Of a DNA stretch of 64,000 nucleotides, positions 36,300-45,941 are shown piece by piece. The DNA is from Curtanaerobium respiraculi (GTDB lineage Bacteria > Actinomycetota > Coriobacteriia > Coriobacteriales > Eggerthellaceae). Each line of letters opens with the position of its first letter. Positions within the stretch are counted from its first letter, which is position 1. The notes beneath the pieces were generated by a model. That model made no database searches, was not told where the DNA came from, and worked only from the letters and a program-made list of their open reading frames with translations. Both the position numbers and the translations under genes were made by a program. The stretch spans positions 25,678 to 89,677 of the forward strand of contig NZ_JANIPD030000002.1 of assembly GCF_024609215.1 (NCBI RefSeq), read 5' to 3'.

Positions 36300-36534
36300 G
36301 GCAGTCACCTCCGGACATTCTCGCAGCGACATGCAATCCAGCGCGTACGCATCGGACATAGCTTTGTGCGGTTTCATGATATCACGCTGGTGGCGTTTGC
36401 CGCGGCGTCATCAGGGGTGAGAGGCGCTATTGCGCAATCGCAATTTAGGAACCCAGCTTCATGGAAAATCGGCCGTCTCGTCTCCCGCCGCCCCCTCTGC
36501 GACCTGGCCTGTCAGCCGCAAATAATCATGCTAC

Positions 36535-37418
36535 TTGCCACCCATGAAATGGATTTTCCAGTCTTTGGCCAAAGGCGTGCTTGACTTGGATATCTCGACC
36601 GCCGGACTATTCGGCGTGTTCGTTTCCTTCCTGAAGCTGTTGCTAAAGGGCTGCTCTCACTCTTTCATCAGTACCTGGTCGTGGGCGGCATGCCCGCCGT
36701 GGTCGCGGGGTTCGCCGAAACTCAGAACTACACCTTGGCGAAGCGTGAGCAGGACGACATCCTCGCATTCTACAAGATGGACATCGCCAAGTACGTCAAG
36801 GGCGACACTCTCTGGATAAAGGAGATATTCGACCAGATCCCCTCGCAGCTCGACACGCAGTCGAAGCGATTCTCGTTCGCCAGCATGAAGAAGGGCGCCA
36901 CATACGACGACTACATGCGCGATTTCCTATGGCTTTCGAACGCGGGCATTGCGCTGCCCACGAGGATCGTGACCGAGCCCCGCCATCCGCTGAGGCTCGC
37001 TGAGAATCGCGGGTACTTCAAGCTTTTCATGAACGACGTCGGACTGCTCGCCGCGTCATGCGGGCTCAAGGTGGCGAAGAGCGTCGTGAGCGACCAGCTG
37101 GGCGTGAACTGCGGTTCGATATACGAGAACGCCATCGCTCAGGAGCTCAAGTGCCACGGCTTCTCCCTCTACTACTATCGCAGCAAGGGGATTGGGGAGC
37201 TCGACTTCGTGATCGAGCAGAACGACGGCACCGTCTTGCCTATAGAGGTGAAGTCCGGTAAGAGCTACAAGCGCCACGCGGCACTCGACAATGTCCTTTC
37301 CTCGCCGAACTACAGGATCGATCGTGCTCTCGTGCTTTGCGAGGACAATGTCCGCATGGAGGGCAGGGTGATCTACTGCCCTGCCTACTGCGTCGGCCTC
37401 CTCTCCGCTGCCGTATGA
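36535..37418 (+). pseudogene. Truncated DUF4143-type AAA ATPase
   Basis: From about 36600 the frame reads LLSLFHQYLVVGGMPAVVAG and continues through the DUF4143 domain to the nuclease-like tail (GELDFVIEQNDGTVLPIEVK). The N-terminal AAA domain with Walker A and B is missing, and stops and a frameshift occur before 36600, where scraps such as EMDFPVFG remain. The preserved part, from an ATG at 36681, is 245 residues and could still be made. The 36300-36534 stretch shows nothing. Confidence 0.7.
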
Positions 37419-37876
37419 CCTTCAGGGGAGAGACTTCCCCGAAGGAGCGCATCCTGCTTTTAGGCATCTTTATGGAAACCCATTGCGCCATGGCATATGC
37501 TCGCTGTGGAGGAAGGTGCCCGTAAGCACCTGAAGCAAAATCCCCGAGAGCACTTAGCACATCTCGGAGACGGTACCTGTTGCCATGGAAACTCGCAAGC
37601 CGCAATCAGCAAGTATCCTATAAGCATATATCAGAATGTTTTGCGTGGCTTGCCGACCGGCGAGGGATGGATCGGGGAGACCGTCTCCCGTCCTGCCGTT
37701 CCAGCTCACAAAACGATGTCGACATTACGGTCACGCTTCAAAACCAGGCTGCGGACAACCTGCTTGGACGAGAAATCGCGAACGCGCTGTAACATTTTGC
37801 GCATCGGATTCGTTATATGAGGTGGAACGTTCCTTCTTGCATCTGCAAACCGATTGAAACGACGAAAGGATGTAAG
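37419..37876. other. Gene-free stretch before the sigma factor
   Basis: No supported gene. A perfect short palindrome GGGAGACCGTCTCCC lies near 37676-37690. GGAACGTTC near 37822, with CCGATT about 17 bp later, loosely resembles an ECF-type promoter and could serve the following sigma factor. Confidence 0.35.
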
Positions 37877-38386
37877 GTGGTTTTGAAGCCCCGCAAAAGA
37901 AAGGAGCAGCTCGAGAGCCTTTTCGAGTTGCATGAGCAGGGCATGTACCGGATCGCGTACGCAATCCTGCACGATGAGGGCCAAGCGGAGGACGCGGTCA
38001 TGTCGGCGTTCGAGCGTATCGTGCGCTGCGAGGGCCTGCCGAGGCGGGCGGACTCCGATGACGCCCGACGGTTGTGCGGCTCCATCGTCAAGTCCTGTGC
38101 GATAGACATTTACCGAAAGAATGCCCGCACCTGGGAGCGCGAGATGCTGACTGGCGACGCAACCATGCAGGGAACGACGATGGAGCCGCTGAAAGAAGAC
38201 GCTCCGGGTTTCGACGAAATGGTCGAAACATTGCCAGTTCGCTATCGCGAGGTTGTCGTCGAGCGATTCGGCAATGGCCTTTCCATAAAAGAAACCGCCG
38301 ATAAACTCGGCATTTCGGAAGGAAATGTTCGCACTCGCCAGCATCGGGCTATTACGGTGCTCCGATCGATAAGAGAGGAAGAATGA
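37877..38386 (+). CDS. ECF-type RNA polymerase sigma factor
   Basis: This 169-residue protein has region 2 (YRIAYAILHDEGQAEDAVMSAFERI) and region 4 (LPVRYREVVVERFGNGLSIKETADKLGISEGNVRTRQHRA) of ECF sigma factors. The GTG at 37877 follows GAAAGGA; an upstream start at 37817 adds 20 atypical residues. The stop overlaps the next gene as ATGA, the usual arrangement with a cognate anti-sigma factor. Confidence 0.9.
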   Translation: MVLKPRKRKEQLESLFELHEQGMYRIAYAILHDEGQAEDAVMSAFERIVRCEGLPRRADSDDARRLCGSIVKSCAIDIYRKNARTWEREMLTGDATMQGTTMEPLKEDAPGFDEMVETLPVRYREVVVERFGNGLSIKETADKLGISEGNVRTRQHRAITVLRSIREEE

Positions 38387-39603
38387 TGGACATCAACGCT
38401 AAAGCGACTGCAGCCGGGTATGATGAGCCGCATGTGTTTTCAAAATCCTACGAGTGGCGCAAGCACGCGCTGCTGGCCGAAGTCTCAGGCGAAGGGGCGC
38501 AGACGGGGGCAAAAGCTCCTGCAAACAATCGGCCCTTACGCCTGCGCTTCACGTGGCGCATGGTCGCGATCGCAGCAGCTGTCTGCGTGGCGCTTCCCAT
38601 GGCAGCATACGCTGCCATCACACACGCCGACCTGTTCAACGACCTGTTCGGCATAGGGTTTCGCGAAAGCGTTCCTGCCGCGCAAGTCATCCAGCCGGGC
38701 GTTGGCGACAAGACCGACGTCATGGTGACGCTGCCTGCCAAGGATTACGTGGATGTGGATCCCAAGACGGCCGAGGCGATGCTGGGGCAGTACATGAGCA
38801 CCGAGTCCGTGACCGTGCAGAGCGCTGACGGGCACACGCTGACCATCAGCAATGCCGTGCGTAGCGACGAGGCGCTGCTGTACCGCTTCACGCTGGAACG
38901 CGAGGGCGGTCAGACAGCCCTTTTCTACAGCGAGCATACAAATCGCGCGAAGGGCGCCATGGCATCCGAGAGCGCACAGATGAGCTGGACGGTCGCCGGA
39001 GACGAGTTTCTCTACATCGACCTAGACGCGAGCACCGACGAGCGCGTGGTCGGATATGCCTACTCCGCGCTCGACGGCTTGCTCGCTGGCCAAGAGCTTA
39101 CCGGCGTGCTACGGGATTACTCCGGGCCCGCGAGCAACACCGAGACGCTCGGGGTCGCCGAGACCGAGTTCGCCGTCCCCTGCGGTGCAACCGTGCCGTC
39201 TACATCGTTCACGAACATCGACGGCGGCTTGGCTATGCTCTCGCCGCTCGGGCTTTCGCTTGACACCCACGTGGGATTGTTCAGTCCCTTCGCTAGCAGT
39301 GGCTGCTCGATGGCCGACGACCCGTTTTGGGTACGCAAGATCCAGGTGAACTATGCCGATGGCACGTCCTACACGGTGCTTGACGAAGATTCCGAAATCG
39401 ATAACACGGCAAGCCTGTGCGGCTACAACTCCGGCCTTGCCCTGGTGTTCAACCGCCTCGTCGACCCCGCGAAGGTGAAGAGCATCGACGTCATCGTCAT
39501 CGACGTGCCAAGCGGCGATCCCGCCGACCTGCGCGTGGTAGATGGCGACTGGCCCGAGACGTATCCCAAGAAGACCGCGACGTATACCCTCACGCAACAT
39601 TAA
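38383..39603 (+). CDS. Membrane-anchored anti-sigma factor (DUF4179-like)
   Basis: This 406-residue protein has a cytoplasmic N-terminus of about 57 residues, one membrane segment (VAIAAAVCVALPMAAYAAI, about 60-79) and a large extracellular part. This is the layout of DUF4179/RsgI-like anti-sigma proteins, which hold the sigma factor until an outside signal arrives. It overlaps the sigma gene by four bases. The signal sensed by the outer domain is unknown. Confidence 0.75.
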   Translation: MMDINAKATAAGYDEPHVFSKSYEWRKHALLAEVSGEGAQTGAKAPANNRPLRLRFTWRMVAIAAAVCVALPMAAYAAITHADLFNDLFGIGFRESVPAAQVIQPGVGDKTDVMVTLPAKDYVDVDPKTAEAMLGQYMSTESVTVQSADGHTLTISNAVRSDEALLYRFTLEREGGQTALFYSEHTNRAKGAMASESAQMSWTVAGDEFLYIDLDASTDERVVGYAYSALDGLLAGQELTGVLRDYSGPASNTETLGVAETEFAVPCGATVPSTSFTNIDGGLAMLSPLGLSLDTHVGLFSPFASSGCSMADDPFWVRKIQVNYADGTSYTVLDEDSEIDNTASLCGYNSGLALVFNRLVDPAKVKSIDVIVIDVPSGDPADLRVVDGDWPETYPKKTATYTLTQH

Positions 39604-39776
39604 ACCCTTCGAGGCGTGCAAGTTGCATGAAATCCCATCGCCGAAAACTGCGGCGGGATCTCCTTCAGGGATACGGACGTGGATGTTTGCGCATCGGTCG
39701 ATCCTCCTCTCGTATAGGCCGGCGGGAAGCGTGAGCCCATCCAGCCGGGGATTCCCCGAATGCCCTTGGCGGATGC

Positions 39777-41531
39777 TCAAACGCGCGGCACCATCCAGTC
39801 GAGCCAGCGTTCGGCATCTTCGCGCGTGACATCCCAGAGCGTCGTGGCGGTGTTGCGTGTGCCCGCCGCCGTCACCATCTTCAGGCTGGCGACTTTCGCG
39901 AGGCGCTGGAAGGGGTTGGTGCGCGTCTGCCCCGACTGGATCTTCTGACGGGGGACGGTTATGAGCTCGGTGGTGAGGCCGTCGTTGCAGATGCTGGCAA
40001 AGCGCCTGTTCAGAGAGAAACCCGAACCCTTGAACCAGAGCACGGCGCTCAAGGCGGAAGCAGCGGTCGCGAGCGCGCACAACACATAGACGGCTATGCA
40101 TATCGCGAGGACGGGCGAGGCTATGGGCGCATCGCTCTGCCGCTCCCATAGCCCTGCCGATGCGAGGAATGCTTGGAAAGCGGCGCAGCAAAGCGCGATG
40201 TACAACGCTGCGTTCTGCCAGATGCAACGCCGCATAAGCGCGCGTCTCAGCGCGACGCGGGGTGCGTGGGAAAGCTCCTCACGTTGCGGCATGTCGGCGA
40301 ACTCGGGCAGGAGCTGTGCCAGGACTCCATCGACCTTGTCGAGCTTCACGAACGGGTGCACGGTGAGGCCCCGTGTCATGGCGGACGTGTTGCCTTGCGA
40401 GGACTTGCCCTCGTTGCCGGTGGCCGAGTCGATGCGCCCTAGCGAGATCTCGCAGTATCCCATAAGGCGCCTGATGAACGACTGCTTGATCACGACGGAC
40501 TGGATACGGTCGATGTCGATGCTGCTGGACGTGTGCTGGAGGAGCCCGTGCTCGACCTCGATGCGCGATGCGCGGCGCACGAGGCTGAAGTTCCCGTACG
40601 CGAGCATGGACGAACCGACGCCGATGGCGTATCCGATCAGGGCGAACAGGGCGATCACCACGGGAACGAACGGGCCGCTGAAGAATGCCGGGGCAAGGCC
40701 GACCAATCCCATCATCGCCACGAAGACGGTGCTGTTCGAGTGGGAGAGTGCGGAGAAGAGCAGCTCCTTGCCGGTGAGCCCCGTGCGGTAGCTCTCCTGC
40801 TCCGCCTCGAAGGCGGAGCCTGCGAATACTCCGCGCCACTCGCCGACATCCGATGTGTCGCGGGCCTGCGCCGCCGCGTCCTGCGCCGCAGGCGGCACGG
40901 GCATGACGGCATCGGGGGGCGTGGGCGCTTCCGTGGCAGCTGCGGATGCCATCGCGTCCGCAGCCTGATAGGCGACATGTGCGTGCTCTCCGGCCAGGAC
41001 CGCCGCCTTGCGCATGAAGAGGTCGCGGCGCAGCGCCTCGGCATCTTTCAGGGAGACATAGGGGATGCGCACGCCCCTGTTGGACGAGCCGCCGGCCGTC
41101 TCTATCTTCACGGTGCATACGCCGACGATGCGCTGGATGATGGTGGCCGTGTGGTTGACGGACTGGACGCGCGCGTAGGGAACGTGCACCCGTCGTTTCG
41201 TAACGATGCCGGAGTACAGGCTCAGCTCCTTTTCGTCGAATACGTAGTTCAGGCGCTTGTAAGCCAAGACGTGCACGAGCAGGGCCAGGAGGTATACGGC
41301 GACGAGCAGGCCGAAGCCGAGAGCGAGCAGAAGGACGATGCCCGATGCGCCGGTGCCTGGGAGGAGCCTCGCGATGCTCGAAAGGGACTGGATCCCGCCT
41401 GCGCCGAGGAAGATCAGGGCGGTGAAAGCATAGCCGATTGGCTGGAGCCAGACGTAGCTCGGGTGCACCTGGTAGCGCCGTCCCGTCTCGAACGCGCTCG
41501 TGTATTCCGCCGTCTGCTGCCGGTTCGCCAT
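39777..41531 (-). CDS. Membrane protein with bacterial PH domains (YdbT-like)
   Basis: This 584-residue protein has paired membrane segments alternating with bPH2 domains. The first PH unit (LNYVFDEKELSLYSGIVTKRRVHVPYARVQSVNHTATIIQRIVGVCT is its span, about residues 95-141) and a second near residues 320-400 (HGLLQHTSSSIDIDRIQSVVIKQ region) are clear, and a third lies near the end. The start is the ATG at 41531, two bases after the upstream gene ends. YdbS/YdbT pairs have been linked to resistance to bacteriocins in Bacillus. Confidence 0.82.
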   Translation of the reverse strand: MANRQQTAEYTSAFETGRRYQVHPSYVWLQPIGYAFTALIFLGAGGIQSLSSIARLLPGTGASGIVLLLALGFGLLVAVYLLALLVHVLAYKRLNYVFDEKELSLYSGIVTKRRVHVPYARVQSVNHTATIIQRIVGVCTVKIETAGGSSNRGVRIPYVSLKDAEALRRDLFMRKAAVLAGEHAHVAYQAADAMASAAATEAPTPPDAVMPVPPAAQDAAAQARDTSDVGEWRGVFAGSAFEAEQESYRTGLTGKELLFSALSHSNSTVFVAMMGLVGLAPAFFSGPFVPVVIALFALIGYAIGVGSSMLAYGNFSLVRRASRIEVEHGLLQHTSSSIDIDRIQSVVIKQSFIRRLMGYCEISLGRIDSATGNEGKSSQGNTSAMTRGLTVHPFVKLDKVDGVLAQLLPEFADMPQREELSHAPRVALRRALMRRCIWQNAALYIALCCAAFQAFLASAGLWERQSDAPIASPVLAICIAVYVLCALATAASALSAVLWFKGSGFSLNRRFASICNDGLTTELITVPRQKIQSGQTRTNPFQRLAKVASLKMVTAAGTRNTATTLWDVTREDAERWLDWMVPRV

Positions 41532-41533
41532 GA

Positions 41534-42025
41534 TCACACATCCTCGCGGGCGAGACGGGCGAGCTCGGCGGCGCGCTCCCTGAGATCGTCTGCGACGCTG
41601 TCGCTTAAGCCGGGTATGACGTGCTCCTCGGCCGCCGTGGCGACCGTCACGCTCTTGAGCTTGAATGCGCGCAGGAGCGGTCCTTGGCGCGTGTCGGTGT
41701 TCTGCACGCGGATGAAGGGGATGACGTAGCGCTTGCGCCAGATGATGCCCTTCGCGATATCGAGATACTGTTCGGAGACCTCGTAGCGCCAGCGCATATA
41801 GCGTATAGGCGGGAGCACGAGCAGCCATAGGATGAGCGCCGCCCCATAGAACAGGCAGGTTGCCGTCGTGAGCAGGTTGCAGGCAGCGGCGGCCGCCGGA
41901 TCGAGAGCGATAAGGCGCACGGGCACGATCACGCACAGGGCAGTGAGTGTGATCCATAGGAAGTCGTTGATGCGCCAGACGTTCTTGACGCGTGGGTCGA
42001 GCTTTTGGCTCGGTGTTTCCTTCAT
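41534..42025 (-). CDS. PH-domain membrane protein (YdbS-like)
   Basis: This 163-residue protein has two membrane segments (about residues 21-70) and a bPH2 domain (RYEVSEQYLDIAKGIIWRK and IPFIRVQNTDTRQGPLLRAF). It precedes the larger PH protein by two bases on the same strand, so they form an operon, as ydbS-ydbT do. Together they probably form a membrane complex; the role is not established. The 42026-42229 gap holds the divergent promoters. Confidence 0.82.
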   Translation of the reverse strand: MKETPSQKLDPRVKNVWRINDFLWITLTALCVIVPVRLIALDPAAAAACNLLTTATCLFYGAALILWLLVLPPIRYMRWRYEVSEQYLDIAKGIIWRKRYVIPFIRVQNTDTRQGPLLRAFKLKSVTVATAAEEHVIPGLSDSVADDLRERAAELARLAREDV

Positions 42026-42229
42026 GTGCTCCTCGTCTCTGTTCGATTAGGCGGTTATCTCCTGAGAGGGATGCGCGCGAAACGCCGATTATTTGCGAAT
42101 AGTATAACCCCGCTGTTCTCCCCATGGGAAAGTTACGTTGCGGGGGTAAGATGAAAGTCATCGGGTGCCAGGCGCCACCGTGATCGAATTGCGTGCGGGG
42201 TCTGGTGGTAAGCGAGAAAGGCGGGGGAC

Positions 42230-43147
42230 GTGGGGAGCTTGACGAAAAAGCGAATTGCGATTTTCCTGCTTGTGACGTTCGCCCTCTCGTGGACGTATGA
42301 GTTTGGCGTGGTCTATCCAGCGAACTCGGGGGACATGAGCGGTCTGCCGCCCGCTTCGGTTCAGCTTCTCGTGGGTGCGGTGATGCTCGTGCCCGCCATC
42401 GGCGTGGCCGTCACGCGGGCGATGACGAAAGAGGGCTTCAAGGGGACGTCCTGCATCGCCCCGGTGGATTTCAGGCGAACCTGGAAGTATTGGGCGATGG
42501 GGTGCTTCGGCCCCTTCCTGCTCATCATCGCAGGCGCCGCGTTCTATTACCTGGTCGTTCCGGGGAGTTTCGACCCGGAGATGGGCTATGCGGAGAGCAT
42601 GATCCCCCAACTGGAGGGGATCGATCCCGTGGCGCAGGGGATCCCGCTCGTCATCGTGGTTGCGATCGCCGCGCCCCTGGCCAATTTGATCACCTGCTTC
42701 GGGGAGGAATGGGGCTGGAGGGGCTACCTGCTGCCGAAGCTGCTCGAGGAGCATCGCGTGATCCCGTCGCTGCTTGCAAGCGGCATCATCTGGGGCCTGT
42801 GGCATGCGCCGCTCACGGTTCTGGGGCATAACTACGGTTTGGGGTATCCCGGCTATCCTGCAACCGGCATCGTCGCCATGTGCTGCTTTTGCGTGGTCGT
42901 CGGGGTCTTCCTGAGCTACGTCACCCTGCGATCCGGGAGCTGCATCCCCGCGGCGCTTGCCCATGGCTCGCTCAACGGGACCGTGAGCATGAGCTATATC
43001 TTCGCCTCATCCGCGAGCAGCCCCTTCGTAGGCCCTGCTCCCATGGGAATCGTGGGCGGCATGGGATTCATCGTCGCAGCCGCCATCCTGGGCATCGCGC
43101 TTTGGAAGACCGAGAAGCGCGGGGAACCTTTGATGCGGAAAGGGTAG
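42230..43147 (+). CDS. CPBP family intramembrane metalloprotease
   Basis: This 305-residue protein has about eight membrane segments and the three motifs of the CAAX/CPBP protease family: EEWGWRGYLLP near residue 164, the HAPLTVL motif and a late HGSLN. Bacterial members process membrane peptides or protect against self-made bacteriocins. The start is a GTG at 42230. It is divergent from the PH-domain pair, which may be functionally related. Confidence 0.87.
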   Translation: MGSLTKKRIAIFLLVTFALSWTYEFGVVYPANSGDMSGLPPASVQLLVGAVMLVPAIGVAVTRAMTKEGFKGTSCIAPVDFRRTWKYWAMGCFGPFLLIIAGAAFYYLVVPGSFDPEMGYAESMIPQLEGIDPVAQGIPLVIVVAIAAPLANLITCFGEEWGWRGYLLPKLLEEHRVIPSLLASGIIWGLWHAPLTVLGHNYGLGYPGYPATGIVAMCCFCVVVGVFLSYVTLRSGSCIPAALAHGSLNGTVSMSYIFASSASSPFVGPAPMGIVGGMGFIVAAAILGIALWKTEKRGEPLMRKG

Positions 43148-43188
43148 GGCGTTGCTTTTGCCGGGCGAGCACAGGTCGCTTGCTGCTG

Positions 43189-43227
43189 CACCCCGCCGCT
43201 CCCTAATTCCGTGGGAACGGCGGGGTG
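43189..43227. terminator. Bidirectional terminator hairpin
   Basis: CACCCCGCCG (43189-43198) pairs perfectly with CGGCGGGGTG (43218-43227), with an inner TCCC/GGGA stem. It lies between two converging genes. Confidence 0.7.
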
Positions 43228-43251
43228 TGTTCGCTTCGGATCGGCTTTCGC

Positions 43252-43986
43252 CTACAGGTCCAGGGCGCCGCCGCAGTATTCGCAACGGCCGTTGGCGTCG
43301 GGCATCGTCGTCGCCTTGCAATGCGGGCAAACCACCGCCGACTTGGGGGTCCGGTCCGCTTCCACCGCCTCGTGGATGCGCTCCCGTTCGGTGGTGAGCG
43401 CATCGCAGATCTCCTGGGCCGCAGCGCGCGATTGCTCCGATTCGAGCGAATGCGGCATGGGCGATGTCCCGCTCGAAACGTCGATCGTGAATCCATCGAA
43501 CCAGGGGTTGTTCACGTTGACGACCACCTCGGAACTATACGAATAGGTAAAGCGCGGCGGAATATAGCTCTTGCGGTTGCCCTCCTTGTCGGTATAGGTT
43601 TCCTCTTGGCGCGTCTCGTCGAAATCAACCTGCGCGCCGGTTACCTGGCTTAAGGGGATGACGTCTGGATTGGCATCCCGCCATCCGCGCCCGCCTCGCA
43701 CGACCACGAATGTGCCGTGCATATCGTCGATCATGACTTTCTCGTCAAGTCCCAGCGTGCGCGCCGCTTGGAACGCCTCGACGTCCGCCTTGTTGGCTTC
43801 GCGGTATTCCAACTGCGCCCTGATGTCGTCAAGCGTCGATCTCTTCCGCCCCGTATAGAACGGCGAGAGCTTTCCGGCGCATTCCTTGCAAATGTATCCG
43901 TCATCGATCTTGCGCTTGCCTAGAGCGCCGATCTCCTTGCCGCATACCAGACATTCGCCCTTTTTGAAACGGTCGAACAATCCCAT
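43252..43986 (-). CDS. Zinc-ribbon protein, DUF4428-like
   Basis: This 244-residue protein opens MGLFDRFKKGECLVCGKEIG and has CKEC close by, the four-cysteine N-terminal ribbon of DUF4428 proteins. The middle has a beta-rich domain (YSSEVVVNVNNPWFDGFTIDV). The C-terminus has a second zinc ribbon (CPHCKATTMPDANGRCEYCG). It is probably cytoplasmic, and no enzyme motif is visible. Function is unknown. Confidence 0.8.
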   Translation of the reverse strand: MGLFDRFKKGECLVCGKEIGALGKRKIDDGYICKECAGKLSPFYTGRKRSTLDDIRAQLEYREANKADVEAFQAARTLGLDEKVMIDDMHGTFVVVRGGRGWRDANPDVIPLSQVTGAQVDFDETRQEETYTDKEGNRKSYIPPRFTYSYSSEVVVNVNNPWFDGFTIDVSSGTSPMPHSLESEQSRAAAQEICDALTTERERIHEAVEADRTPKSAVVCPHCKATTMPDANGRCEYCGGALDL

Positions 43987-44778
43987 GGTTTCCCCCTTCT
44001 CGCGCGCGGGTTCTCGGAAACTTCAGCCCAATTCGCTGTTCCATCAGCTGATCCCATCCTGTCCGATGCGCCCGCGCCCGCATAGAGTAAAATTACTCCT
44101 TTCTGCCGGGGCTGTTGAAGGGGTAGTTGCTATTCACAGTCGATTCCCCAGCGTCATTAACTTAGCTTTCGCGGAATGCGCTATCAAGTAGCTTCATCGT
44201 GTTCGTTGGCGACCCCGAACGCGTCGACCGGCGCTTTGGCGGCCCGCCTCCACCCCCGACGCGATGATCGAGCAGAGGTTGTTGCAAAAATCAAGCACTT
44301 TTTCCTTGGTAGGGTAGGAGAAGATGATGTCGGAGAGCCGTCAGCGGGCAGCATTGGACCTGTCAATTGAGGTGGTATCCTCCATTCAGTCGGCTGGCCG
44401 AATACCATCCGCCCGACATCCACCTTACTTGACCGTGGTCCGCTCGATCCGGCAGTTTCCTATGAGTCGTTCTGGATGGTGACCGCACCCGGTGGCAACA
44501 CCCCCCGGGCCCTCGCCGGGGCAGGGGCAGACGGCCATCCGGGGCGGCCGGCCGGCAACCCTGGAAAGGGCTGCCGTCATCCTAGACCAACGAGCGGGCA
44601 CCGCTCTGCCGCCGAGCATCGCTTCGCTCGCTCTGCCGATCGGTTTTTACTGTAAGGGGGAATCGGGTAGCGCTCGTGCGAAAGCGAAGAGTAGCATCGA
44701 CGAGTGTATCCGAGAGAACGGGTAGATGACCAGATCGAATCGAGTCAGATTCAGAAAGCTCGACCAACTTGGCCGCAC
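43987..44778. other. Gene-free 0.8-kb stretch with a short coding scrap
   Basis: I find no supported gene. On the minus strand near 44190-44340 a frame reads LSDIIFSYPTKEKVLDFCNN and continues briefly, which looks protein-like but has no start and a stop just before it. The stretch 44480-44590 is very GC-rich and unlike its surroundings. This may be the scar of a lost mobile element. Confidence 0.4.
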
Positions 44779-45882
44779 TTATCGTCCGAGCAGGGCCAAG
44801 ATCTCGTCGCCGTTCGCGCGGGAGTAGCCGGTGAGAACGTAGGAGCGGATCCTCTGCCCGGAGAGCACCGGCTCGACGAACCCGTTCTCCACGAGTGCAG
44901 CCGTCCAGTTGATGACGGTCCTGTTCGTCACTCCCAATGCCCTTGATACGTCAATCGGCGCGTACTCGCGCACGCCATGTTCGAGCAGGTGGGCAAGGAG
45001 CCCCTTCTCCTTGGGGTTCAGACGCACCAGGCCGGCCCCGACGTCTGCCTCGACCGCTCCGCTTGCGAGGGAGGCCGCCTTGCCGGCGTAGAGTTCGACC
45101 ATCCTCAGGAAGTAGTCTATCCAGATCTCGGAGTGGGGAGGGTCCTCCCTGCCGTCGTAGTAGAGCGCGGGGAGCTCCATCTGCAGCGATGCGTAGTACT
45201 CGTCCGGGTCGTAGGCGAAGTACTCCTCGAGCGAGCCTATGCCCTGGAACCCGTAGCCGCTCCGATCCAGGATATAGCCGGAGACGAGCCTGGCGGTCCT
45301 GCCGTTCCCGTCCTCGAAGGGGTGGATGGTGACCAGCTGATAGTGGGTGACCGCGGCGACGATGAGCGGGTGGTCGTCGGTTTTCGCTATGTAGCCCTCC
45401 AACTCTCGGAGCAGGGTGGGAACCTCGGAGCTGTCCGGCGGGATGTAGTCGGGGCTTCCCGTCTGCGAGTCGTACACCGCGAACAGCACGCCGGGCGGCA
45501 TCGGCCCCCTGAGGCCGATCTTCTCCTCGGGCGCCCCCTTCTCGACGATGGCCTGCACTTCCAGGATGAATTCGACGGTGACCGGCGCATCTTCGCCGAG
45601 CTTGCCCTCCAGGAACGAAAGGGCGGAGAAGTAGTTCCGGACCTCCTGCTCGGGCTTGAGGAAGTGCCTGTGCGGGTCGCGGTCGATGGCGTCGTCCGCC
45701 TGCCGCTCCGTGAGTGGGTTTCCCTCGATCTTGTTGGAGGCGTACGAGCTCTTCTTCTTCGAGTTCTTCCGCAGCCTGTTCATGGCAAGCGCGGGGAGCT
45801 TGACGTTCGATACTCGGAACCTGCACTCCTCTATCGCGCTTATGCGCTTGAGCATGTCCGGCGTGACCGTGGCCTTGATCAT
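44779..45882 (-). CDS. Class II Fic-domain AMP transferase
   Basis: This 367-residue protein has the full Fic motif HPFEDGNGRTAR at residues 187-198. An inhibitory-helix motif SNKIEG (residues 49-54) upstream of the Fic core makes it a self-inhibited class II member. A C-terminal winged helix (APIDVSRALGVTNRTVINWTAAL) is typical of this group. Fic proteins transfer AMP to target proteins, often gyrase or topoisomerase IV. The ATG at 45882 follows GGAGGAG. Confidence 0.92.
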   Translation of the reverse strand: MIKATVTPDMLKRISAIEECRFRVSNVKLPALAMNRLRKNSKKKSSYASNKIEGNPLTERQADDAIDRDPHRHFLKPEQEVRNYFSALSFLEGKLGEDAPVTVEFILEVQAIVEKGAPEEKIGLRGPMPPGVLFAVYDSQTGSPDYIPPDSSEVPTLLRELEGYIAKTDDHPLIVAAVTHYQLVTIHPFEDGNGRTARLVSGYILDRSGYGFQGIGSLEEYFAYDPDEYYASLQMELPALYYDGREDPPHSEIWIDYFLRMVELYAGKAASLASGAVEADVGAGLVRLNPKEKGLLAHLLEHGVREYAPIDVSRALGVTNRTVINWTAALVENGFVEPVLSGQRIRSYVLTGYSRANGDEILALLGR

Positions 45883-45903
45883 CGCTACTCCTCCGGCGCG
45901 GCG

Positions 45904-45941
45904 TTTCACTGACTTTCACTATTATTTCACTAAATTTCATT
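45904..45941 (-). promoter_or_regulatory. Four phased direct repeats upstream of the Fic gene
   Basis: TTTCACT occurs at 45904-45910, 45914-45920 and 45925-45931, and TTTCATT at 45935-45941. Start-to-start spacings are 10, 11 and 10 bp, one helical turn each. They lie 22-59 bp before the Fic start. This is a likely cooperative binding site, perhaps for the Fic protein's own winged helix. Confidence 0.65.
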
